A stretch of 12,803 nucleotides of DNA from an uncultured Bacteroidota bacterium (GTDB lineage: Bacteria; Bacteroidota; Bacteroidia; Chitinophagales; Chitinophagaceae), in contig CAMLGP010000021.1 in assembly GCA_946479535.1 (NCBI GenBank), positions 1 through 12,803 on the forward strand, read 5' to 3'. The notes under the pieces were generated by a model, which ran no database searches, had not been told where the DNA came from, and saw only the letters and a program-made list of their open reading frames with translations. The position numbers were made by a program, and so were the translations under genes. This document shows, in pieces, positions 1-5,934 of the stretch; position 1 is the first letter of the stretch, and every line of letters begins with the position of its first letter.

Positions 1-953
1 TATTTGCCAGGTCTTGGTGATACAATCTCCTCCCAGCTTCTTTTAACACCAGTGCTTTTCTCTTCTGCATAATATTCATGTTTCTGATAAAAATGATCCT
101 TATTAATAAACCATCCCAGAATAGCTCTTGCTACTGTGGTATTTCCGCCACCAGGCGTTTCTCTTAGATCAAGGATAATGGATTGTGTGGAAGTAAAAGT
201 TTGCATTACACTGTCAAAGGCCGGGATCAGGTCATTGTCATACAGACAATCATTGATCTTGATATAACCAATATTTCCGATCTTTCTGGATTCAAGTTTT
301 CCCGTATATTGAATGTGCTCCAGTTGTAAGCCATTTTGATCAGGAAAATAATCCTTTGTTATGCCATTATCCTTAAGGGTGAATTTACGCGGATCATGAT
401 GATTGCCAGCCAAAACAAGACGAAGTGCAAAATTTCTTGCCTCTGTGGTCATTGGATCTACGGCTTTGGGCAGGAAAGTTTCAATAGCAGTTGCTACGGG
501 TATATTATTAATAGCAATTATTTCCATGCCGGGTTTAATTCCTGCAGTCTGCGCACCAAAGTCTTTTCTCGTTTCGGTAATGATGGGTTTCCCATTTATA
601 AATTCAGCCCATACATCGGTACCTGAAGGAACTAATCGCTGGGACTTGTTGGTATTGGTATTCAAAATAGCATGGTGGTCATAAATTTCATAAAGGCCTT
701 TTTCCAGCAACGTAACAAATTGATCACGGGTGGTAATAGTATCTAATGCAGGCGTATAGATCTCCTTAACCTTTTCCCAGTCTGTCTGCTTTTTAGCGAA
801 ATAACAGTATTCATCATTGAGGGTGGTCCAGAAATAGCTGAAGTCTGTACGGAATTGAGTGTTCGTCTGGGAGTAGGAGATCCCAGGCAGTAAATAAAAA
901 AATAGTAAACCTGATAAAATAGTCAAATTGGATCTTCGCGTATAATTTCTCAT
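1..953 (-). CDS. Exported S41-family (C-terminal processing) peptidase, N-terminal part
   Basis: Open from an ATG at 953 to the left edge: 317 residues with no stop, so the C-terminus is missing. The first 28 residues are a signal peptide (basic start, hydrophobic stretch SGLLFFYLLPG, end near SYSQ), placing the enzyme in the periplasm or outside. Residues about 114-165 look PDZ-like (AGIKPGMEIIAINNIPV), the part that in S41 proteases presents substrate C-termini. Residues 262-270 read DLRETPGGG, matching the conserved DLRxNxGG strand and loop of the S41 fold. The catalytic Ser and Lys of the family lie further downstream and so cannot be seen; activity is inferred. Such proteins are common single genes in Bacteroidota. 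No Shine-Dalgarno sequence or clear -7/-33 promoter is visible upstream. Family call strong; substrate unknown. Confidence 0.9.
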   Translation of the reverse strand, partial: MRNYTRRSNLTILSGLLFFYLLPGISYSQTNTQFRTDFSYFWTTLNDEYCYFAKKQTDWEKVKEIYTPALDTITTRDQFVTLLEKGLYEIYDHHAILNTNTNKSQRLVPSGTDVWAEFINGKPIITETRKDFGAQTAGIKPGMEIIAINNIPVATAIETFLPKAVDPMTTEARNFALRLVLAGNHHDPRKFTLKDNGITKDYFPDQNGLQLEHIQYTGKLESRKIGNIGYIKINDCLYDNDLIPAFDSVMQTFTSTQSIILDLRETPGGGNTTVARAILGWFINKDHFYQKHEYYAEEKSTGVKRSWEEIVSPRPGK

Positions 954-1081
954 TGTGAAGTAAATTGTAAAAACCGTATTTATTAACTAAATTAAAGTAT
1001 TTGATCTTCCGGATGCGAAAACGATAATTAATGAACGGTGGGAATTGTTCACCTATCGGCTGAATACAAAAACTCCTGAAC

Positions 1082-1089
1082 TATTTTTG
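1082..1089 (+). promoter_or_regulatory. Candidate -7 box (TATTTTTG) in front of the regulator remnant
   Basis: TATTTTTG matches the Bacteroidota -7 consensus TAnnTTTG exactly and ends 5 bases before the ATG at 1095. The expected -33 position, about 1059-1062, holds only GCTG, a half match. Transcription would start at or very near the ATG, giving a leaderless or almost leaderless message. It may be the surviving promoter of a now-deleted regulator gene. Confidence 0.4.
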
Positions 1090-1094
1090 CTTTC

Positions 1095-1202
1095 ATGAAC
1101 ATGGCGCTATTCCTACATATCCTGATCCTCCTCGGCGGTCTACAGGGTATTATTACCGGTAGTCTTTTATTTGCTGAGGGTAAATGCAGGGCTAGTCATT
1201 AA
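1095..1202 (+). pseudogene. 35-codon remnant resembling the N-terminus of a 7TM AraC-type regulator
   Basis: ATG at 1095 and TAA at 1200-1202 enclose 35 codons. The first 27 residues are one hydrophobic helix with the pattern LHILILLGGLQGIITGSLLF. That resembles the first membrane segment of Bacteroidota regulators that join a multi-helix membrane domain to a C-terminal AraC helix-turn-helix. In those proteins more membrane helices and a linker follow; here the frame breaks after EGKCRASH and nothing downstream in any frame continues the family. The likeliest reading is a gene truncated by deletion, its start and promoter left behind. The alternative is a genuine small membrane peptide. The likeness is from memory and covers a short hydrophobic stretch, so confidence is modest. 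Confidence 0.4.
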
Positions 1203-1232
1203 TTATATATAGTCAGTTAGATTCGGCCCGCG

Positions 1233-1278
1233 GTCCCTGGCATATTCCGTCAACAGATGGCTATTGACGTCCAGGGAC
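1233..1278. repeat. Composite inverted repeat (two nested stems)
   Basis: The outer arms GTCCCTGG (1233-1240) and CCAGGGAC (1271-1278) are perfectly complementary over 8 bp. Inside them CGTCAA (1248-1253) pairs with TTGACG (1264-1269) around a 10-base loop. The stems are separated by a 7-base bulge on one side and 1 base on the other. No T-run follows on either strand, so it is not a typical terminator. It lies between the regulator remnant and the permease gene. It could be a REP-like element, a structured leader or a protein-binding dyad; nothing here decides between these. Confidence 0.55.
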
Positions 1279-1424
1279 GTATCATTCTATAACACCCGGT
1301 GTATCAAAAACGAACAATATCGTATCATAAATTTCAGGTATTTAGTAGATTATCAGCAACTTATAAGGCGGCATATTTTTTAGTTTCTTTACCCGATCCA
1401 TTTTCAATTTTAAATACTGCTGTT

Positions 1425-3809
1425 ATGTTCCGGAACAATTTAAAAATAGCCTGGCGAAATCTGGTAAAGAGTAAAGGCTTTAGCTTTATTAATATAACAG
1501 GCCTGGCCATTGGTATGGCTGTGGCATTGCTAATAGGACTGTGGGTATGGGATGAAATAAGCTTTAATAAAAGCTTTGATAATTATGACCGGATTAGTCA
1601 ATTATATCAGAACCGTACTTTCAATGGCAAAACCGCTACCTACAAGATCCAACCCCAGCCAATGGCCCAGGAATTACGGGATCATTACCCGGATTTTAAA
1701 GAAGTAGCACTGGCTACTTTTATTGCAGATCATGTACTGGCATTTAATGAAAAGAAAATATCATCTACCGGAATATTTGCGGAACCCCAGTTTACCAAAA
1801 TCTTCACCCTGAAAATGGTGGAAGGAATGCAGAATGGTTTGGAAGACCCTACTTCAATTCTGCTTTCTGAATCAATGGCCAAAGCTTTATTTGGTAAGCA
1901 AGAGGCGATCGGTAAGATTGTAAAGGCAGATAATCTGGGAAACCTGACGGTAAAAGGCATCTATAAAGACTTTCCGAAGAATACAGAATTTGCAACGGTG
2001 CAAATGATCATGCCATGGGAATATCTTCATTCTTTCAATCCTTTTTCCAATAGCCAAAAGGACAAGTGGGGAAGTAATAATGACCAATGTTTTGTTCAGC
2101 TAAATGATAATGCAAATCTGGCCGCAGTGCAGAAAAAGATCTTTGGCATTATTAATTCCAAAGTGAGTGAGGGAGAGAAAGCATCAAAGCCAGAAGTATT
2201 GATGTTACCCATGAGCCGCTGGCGGCTTTATGGAGATTTTACTGATGGAAAAAATTCAGGTGGATTTATTACCATTGTGCGGCTATTTGCGCTTGTGGGC
2301 CTATTTGTACTGGTGCTTGCCTGTATCAATTATATGAACCTTAGCACCGCAAGAAGTGAGAAACGGGCTAGGGAGGTTGGTGTCAGAAAAACAATTGGCT
2401 CTGCCAAATACCAGCTTATTTACCAGTTCCTGAGTGAATCATTTCTGATCACGTTTTTATCCTTTATTCTTTCATTGGCATTAGTCAGCCTGGCTTTACC
2501 ATGGTTCAACAGGATCCTGACGAAAGACATGAGTATCTCCTGGTCCTCACCTCTTTTCTGGACAATGAGCCTGGGCTTTATTGTCTTTACATCATTGATA
2601 GCAGGCAGCTATCCAGCCTTCTACCTTTCTTCTTTCCGTCCCATAAAAGTATTAAAGGGTCATTTAAGAACGGGAAAACTGGCTTCCATTCCAAGAAAGG
2701 CACTGGTGGTTATTCAATTCACGGTTTCAGTTGCCCTTATTATTGGGACTATCATAGTATACAGGCAGATCCAGTTTGCTAAAGATCGTCCGCTTGGTTA
2801 TAACACTAACGGACTGCTTTACGTATATGTGAACACACCAGAACTGGCTAACCTTGACAATTACACATTGAGGAATGAACTACTGAAGACCAATGTGATT
2901 GAAGACATGAGTAAATCCACTTCCACTCTCACAGGAGAAGGCAATCTCACAAGCGGGTTTTCATGGGATGGTTCACCACCTAATTCTGACGTCCTCTTTA
3001 CTGTGATGGGTGCTACAAAGGAGTATGCCAGGACAGTAGGCCTTGAATTTGTTAAAGGTCATGATTTTCCGGCGGGTACAATATCTGATTCACTATCCGT
3101 ATTGCTGAATGAAACTGCCGCCCGCACCGTTGGGGAAAAGGATATTATCGGAAAAGTATTGACCTTAAATAATTTCCGCTTCACTGTAATCGGCGTGGTG
3201 AAAGATATGGTAAGATCTTCTCCTTATTCAAAGCCATTACCGTCCATGTTTACACTTCCCCGGAACTTTCTTGGAGTCATTAATATTAAGGTAAAACCAA
3301 CCGTTGGGATTGCTGCTGCGATAAAGGAAATCGGTTCAGTATTCGCCAAAGTGAACCCTGCCGTGCCATTTGAATTTAAATTTAGTGATAAACTGGCGGC
3401 CCAAACCTACGAAAATGAGGTGCTCATCGGTAAGCTTTCCACCTTCTTCGCTTTTCTTGCCATCTTCATTTCCTGCCTCGGCATCTTTGGACTGGCCTCA
3501 TTTATTGCTGAACAGCGGACCAAGGAAATCGGTGTAAGAAAAGTTTTAGGTGCTAGCGTTTTCAATGTATGGCGGTTACTATCCAGAGATTTCATTATCC
3601 TGGTAACCATCTCTTTCATCATTGCAGCACCCATTGCATGGTACTTTATGCACAACTGGTTACAGAATTACGAATATCACACGCCTATTTCCTGGTGGAT
3701 CTATGTGGGTACCTGTGCCGGCGCTCTTTTAATTACGCTGGGCACTGTTAGTTTCCAGGCCATAAAAGCCGCCCTTGCTAACCCGGTAAAGAGTTTACGT
3801 ACGGAGTAG
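1425..3809 (+). CDS. ABC transporter permease, MacB/FtsX type (tandem MacB_PCD-FtsX)
   Basis: Inner-membrane permease of 794 residues, the usual size for the Bacteroidota form with two periplasmic (MacB_PCD) and two FtsX units. I chose ATG 1425 because MFRNNLKIAWRNLVKSKGFS is the standard start of this family. The first helix is at about 21-42 and the first periplasmic domain at about 43-280. The first FtsX block (about 281-412) includes the coupling-helix motif EVGVRKTIG near 317-325. A second helix near 424-446 leads to another periplasmic domain. The final FtsX block carries EIGVRKVLG near 701-709 and ends NPVKSLRTE, also typical. Such permeases work with a separate ATPase, by mechanotransmission or export of lipoproteins, peptides or antibiotics. 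No ATPase or HlyD-like adaptor gene is visible here, so the substrate is unknown. A terminator hairpin follows. Confidence 0.93.
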   Translation: MFRNNLKIAWRNLVKSKGFSFINITGLAIGMAVALLIGLWVWDEISFNKSFDNYDRISQLYQNRTFNGKTATYKIQPQPMAQELRDHYPDFKEVALATFIADHVLAFNEKKISSTGIFAEPQFTKIFTLKMVEGMQNGLEDPTSILLSESMAKALFGKQEAIGKIVKADNLGNLTVKGIYKDFPKNTEFATVQMIMPWEYLHSFNPFSNSQKDKWGSNNDQCFVQLNDNANLAAVQKKIFGIINSKVSEGEKASKPEVLMLPMSRWRLYGDFTDGKNSGGFITIVRLFALVGLFVLVLACINYMNLSTARSEKRAREVGVRKTIGSAKYQLIYQFLSESFLITFLSFILSLALVSLALPWFNRILTKDMSISWSSPLFWTMSLGFIVFTSLIAGSYPAFYLSSFRPIKVLKGHLRTGKLASIPRKALVVIQFTVSVALIIGTIIVYRQIQFAKDRPLGYNTNGLLYVYVNTPELANLDNYTLRNELLKTNVIEDMSKSTSTLTGEGNLTSGFSWDGSPPNSDVLFTVMGATKEYARTVGLEFVKGHDFPAGTISDSLSVLLNETAARTVGEKDIIGKVLTLNNFRFTVIGVVKDMVRSSPYSKPLPSMFTLPRNFLGVINIKVKPTVGIAAAIKEIGSVFAKVNPAVPFEFKFSDKLAAQTYENEVLIGKLSTFFAFLAIFISCLGIFGLASFIAEQRTKEIGVRKVLGASVFNVWRLLSRDFIILVTISFIIAAPIAWYFMHNWLQNYEYHTPISWWIYVGTCAGALLITLGTVSFQAIKAALANPVKSLRTE

Positions 3810-3821
3810 ACCAATACCAAC

Positions 3822-3851
3822 TTTCGCTGGAAAAAAAGTACCTTGTATTTG
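3822..3851 (+). promoter_or_regulatory. Candidate promoter inside the terminator hairpin
   Basis: TGTATTTG at 3844-3851 differs from the Bacteroidota -7 consensus TAnnTTTG at one base and is followed by CA, as is common in the phylum. TTTC at 3822-3825, 18 bases upstream, is a weak -33 candidate. The -7 box fills the loop of the terminator hairpin. Transcription would start about 10 bases before the ATG at 3868, inside the descending arm, so the new transcript would not carry the full hairpin. Placement is inferred from motif and spacing only. Confidence 0.4.
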
Positions 3852-3867
3852 CACAGGTACTTTTTTT
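3831..3867 (+). terminator. Rho-independent terminator after the permease gene
   Basis: A perfect 13-bp stem runs from seven A plus GTACCT (3831-3843) to AGGTAC plus seven T (3855-3867), with an 11-base loop. The trailing T-run makes it a good intrinsic terminator for the permease transcript, and the A-run allows function on the other strand. It abuts the next start codon with no gap: the last T is 3867 and the ATG begins at 3868. Confidence 0.8.
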
Positions 3868-4377
3868 ATGTTCAATCCATTTGCGCAATTTGATCCGAAG
3901 CTCCTGGAAAGATTCAAAATGAAAGGAGTGAAGGCGTTTGTGAGACAGACCTATGAGCGTGGAAAATCAAGGTTGGATGAGAACAATATTACGGCCTGGC
4001 TGTTAGTTCATTTTGAAAACACTGCCATGGCCCAGCGATATTATAAGGCCATCCAGGCAGACCCCGGCCGGAGATTATTTAGAATGGATGATCCGGCTGA
4101 ATTCCAGGAACTTCATACGCTGCTTAACAAACCCTCCAACTCCAGGTTTTTTACTGTGCTGACAACAAAGGACGCGAATGAGAAGGCAAAAAAACTGCTC
4201 GACAAACAGATCAGGGCATACATTACTTATAAGACCGACTGGCAACCACCACGCAGTGCGGATATTAGCTTTAACTTAGAGATGGCCTTCGGTGAATTAT
4301 ACGTGCAGCTGAAATATGGCGCCCGCGAAATAAAATTGAAACTTTCAGAACTGGAAAACCAGCGTTATGTGTTATGA
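3868..4377 (+). CDS. Unrecognised 169-residue protein coupled to SRAP
   Basis: I do not recognise this family. The protein is soluble, with no signal peptide or membrane segment, and rich in Lys and Arg. The N-terminal part (about 1-65) looks helical (PKLLERFKMKGVKAFVRQTY) and the C-terminal part (about 125-169) mixes strand-like and basic segments (MAFGELYVQLKYGAREIKLK). There are no Cys or metal-binding motifs. The reading frame ends in TGA at 4375-4377, inside the first codons of the SRAP gene, an 11-base overlap pointing to translational coupling and a shared transcript. That context suggests, without proving it, a role alongside abasic-site or DNA-damage handling. The start is the first ATG after the terminator; a later Met at residue 18 is possible but leaves less of the conserved-looking N-terminus. 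An alternative is an unrelated cytosolic protein that happens to share the promoter. Confidence 0.75.
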   Translation: MFNPFAQFDPKLLERFKMKGVKAFVRQTYERGKSRLDENNITAWLLVHFENTAMAQRYYKAIQADPGRRLFRMDDPAEFQELHTLLNKPSNSRFFTVLTTKDANEKAKKLLDKQIRAYITYKTDWQPPRSADISFNLEMAFGELYVQLKYGAREIKLKLSELENQRYVL

Positions 4378-5179
4378 TATTTCTTATAAGATCACACTGG
4401 AGTCAATGGATGAATACTTTGGTGGATTGGTGTGGGATGATCCGCAAATAGAGATCGAGTTTATGCCAACTGATCACATGCAGGGAGTTGCCCTTTTTGC
4501 AAAGCATCCCATAGTATATGAAAACAGGGAGGATAATAAATTCCATTGCAAAATGATGGAATGGGGAATACTCCGGTTTTTTGAAAAGACTGAACCCGCA
4601 CCCATGAACCGGAATAAAATGCTCAATATCCGGTCTGAAAGAATTCTGGATGATCCTAAAAGTTATTGGAATAAGATCCGCAACCGGCGTTGTGCCATAC
4701 CAGTATCTCTCACATTTGAACATCGGGCTATCGTAGGGTGGAAGAAGAAAGTGCCCTATGCTATCCGTCCAAAGGATCAACAAATTTTTGCATTACCTGG
4801 ATTGTATTCCGTTGCCGAGATCGTTGATCTAAAAACTGGTGAACTGGTAAAACGATGGACCTTTGGGTTGATCACCCGGAAGGCAAATGCACTAATGGTC
4901 AATATTCATAATGATGGAGAGAATCGCCACCGCATGCCATTGTTTCTCCCGCCCGATATGCTGAAGGAATTTGTTAGCAATAATTTATCTGATGAACGAT
5001 ATCGGCAGCTCCTGGCTTATGAAATGGCCCCGGAACAATTGGACTACTGGCCCGTTTATACGATTCGCAGTTCAAAGCCCAGACCTGATGGACTGGATAA
5101 GACCGCCTATTATGAATGGCCTAAACTTCCACCTTTAGGAGAAGGAAATCCGCCAATGCTGAAAGAAATGGAAATGTGA
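4367..5179 (+). CDS. SRAP (HMCES/YedK) family abasic-site DNA-protein crosslink protein
   Basis: A 270-residue SRAP-domain protein, the usual size. After removal of Met1 the family exposes Cys2, which forms a thiazolidine crosslink with an abasic site in single-stranded DNA and shields it from strand breakage. The start is fixed by this: ATG TGT at 4367 gives MCYDI. Other family positions are present: NIRSE at 87-91 (the conserved Asn region), RRCAIPVSLTFEH at 107-119 with the active-site Glu at 118, PYAI at 130-133, ALPGLY at 142-147, and a C-terminal IHND...RMP. The catalytic His is probably His181, with a longer than usual spacer before RMP (189-191); His188 is the alternative. It overlaps the upstream 169-residue gene by 11 bases. 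It is cytosolic and DNA-associated. No LexA-like box was recognised upstream, so SOS control is not shown. Confidence 0.93.
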   Translation: MCYDISYKITLESMDEYFGGLVWDDPQIEIEFMPTDHMQGVALFAKHPIVYENREDNKFHCKMMEWGILRFFEKTEPAPMNRNKMLNIRSERILDDPKSYWNKIRNRRCAIPVSLTFEHRAIVGWKKKVPYAIRPKDQQIFALPGLYSVAEIVDLKTGELVKRWTFGLITRKANALMVNIHNDGENRHRMPLFLPPDMLKEFVSNNLSDERYRQLLAYEMAPEQLDYWPVYTIRSSKPRPDGLDKTAYYEWPKLPPLGEGNPPMLKEMEM

Positions 5180-5211
5180 GATGAGCTCTTTTAATCGATA
5201 ATCCTTTGCCA

Positions 5212-5232
5212 TGGTTCGTGTATCACGAACCA
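5212..5232. terminator. Bidirectional hairpin between convergent genes
   Basis: TGGTTCGTG (5212-5220) and CACGAACCA (5224-5232) form a perfect 9-bp stem with a 3-base TAT loop, midway between the stop of the SRAP gene (5179) and the stop of the response regulator gene (5245, minus strand). The T-runs are short (AAATTT follows on the plus side), so termination strength is uncertain, but position and shape suit a shared terminator for both converging transcripts. Confidence 0.6.
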
Positions 5233-5244
5233 AATTTCCCTCTA

Positions 5245-5883
5245 TTAATCTATAATTCTCAATTCTCTTACCACATTTAGCAAAGCAGTAGTATTGTGTA
5301 CATTGAATTTCTGCAGCATATTCTTGCGATGGGTATCTACCGTATAATTACTCAAAAACAGCTTCGCTGCAATCTCCTGGCTGGTTAATCCTTCAGCCAG
5401 TAAGGTCAGTATTTCCTTTTCACGGCGGGTAAATGCCGGAATATTATTTTTAGATAGATCGTAAGGTTGTAACTGCTGAATGATCTTTTCATTTGCTGCC
5501 TTGCTTAGGTAAATGATCCCATCCATTACCTGGTTCATGGCAAGGATCAATTCCTCCCTTTCCATATTTTTTAGCAGGTAACCGTTTGCACCTCTTTTGA
5601 TAAGTTGGGTAATTATGCCGGCTTCATTCACGTAAGTAAGGCCGATGATCTTTACGGTCTTATTTTTTGTCCTGATCTGTTCGCATAATTTTAGGCCATC
5701 TGTATCAGGGAGATTAATATCGAGAAGTATTATATCTACTGCCTGGGTATTATCAAGGAAGGCAAGCGCTTCCTTTCCGGTTTTAGTAGCGGCTTCTATA
5801 TGAAAATAAGCCTCATCTTTCAGCATTGTTTTGATGCCGTCAATCACCAGTGGGTGGTCATCAACGATCAGGATTTTTACCAT
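5245..5883 (-). CDS. NarL/FixJ-type response regulator (REC + LuxR HTH)
   Basis: A 212-residue response regulator of standard length. The receiver domain (about 1-120) has the acidic pair Asp8-Asp9, phospho-acceptor Asp55 in IILLDINLPDTDG, the switch Thr83 and Lys105 in GYLLKN. The C-terminal LuxR-type helix-turn-helix (about 150-212) reads FTRREKEILTLLAEGLTSQE followed by the recognition helix NYTVDTHRKNMLQKF. All catalytic residues are intact, so it should be phosphorylated, dimerise and bind DNA. It lies 51 bases downstream of the histidine kinase on the same strand and is almost certainly its cognate partner and cotranscribed. Its targets are not known. The divergent lipase/cytolysin operon next to the kinase is the obvious local candidate. 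Confidence 0.95.
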   Translation of the reverse strand: MVKILIVDDHPLVIDGIKTMLKDEAYFHIEAATKTGKEALAFLDNTQAVDIILLDINLPDTDGLKLCEQIRTKNKTVKIIGLTYVNEAGIITQLIKRGANGYLLKNMEREELILAMNQVMDGIIYLSKAANEKIIQQLQPYDLSKNNIPAFTRREKEILTLLAEGLTSQEIAAKLFLSNYTVDTHRKNMLQKFNVHNTTALLNVVRELRIID

Positions 5884-5934
5884 AGCAGTTGGTGAAGCAA
5901 TATACTGTCTTTGTTGCTAAATTGGTTGCCGGTA

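Larger units (their letters stand above)
954..1424. other. Intergenic region between divergent peptidase and permease genes
   Basis: This 471-base stretch holds the 35-codon remnant, its -7 box and the composite hairpin listed separately. A small palindrome, ACACC-C-GGTGT, sits at 1292-1302. Apart from these I see no gene. The frame of the permease stays open back to a GTG at 1299, but its 42 extra codons do not look like protein sequence of this family. No confident promoter for either flanking gene could be placed; TAAATTTC at 1328-1335 is one base from the -7 consensus but lacks a -33 partner. Confidence 0.6.

Noticed and set aside
336..684. Two plus-strand open frames of 93-96 codons
   Set aside because: They lie antisense to the S41 peptidase, whose minus-strand frame is continuous and carries PDZ and DLRxxxGG motifs. 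Their translations look like no protein.
954..1020. Promoter for the S41 peptidase on the minus strand
   Set aside because: A/T-rich sequence gives several partial -7 boxes, but none within one base of consensus with a properly spaced -33 element.
1292..1302. Palindrome ACACC-C-GGTGT
   Set aside because: Only 5-bp arms, single copy and no adjacent promoter box; too weak to call an operator.
1299..1424. GTG-initiated extension of the permease frame by 42 codons
   Set aside because: The family starts at MFRNNLKIAWRNL, encoded from ATG 1425. The extension has no hydrophobic or family-like sequence and would place an extra segment before the conserved first helix.
5884..5934. AGCAA...TTGCT inverted repeat between kinase and regulator genes
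   Set aside because: Only 5-bp arms and no T-run; not enough for a terminator or processing site in a short within-operon gap.
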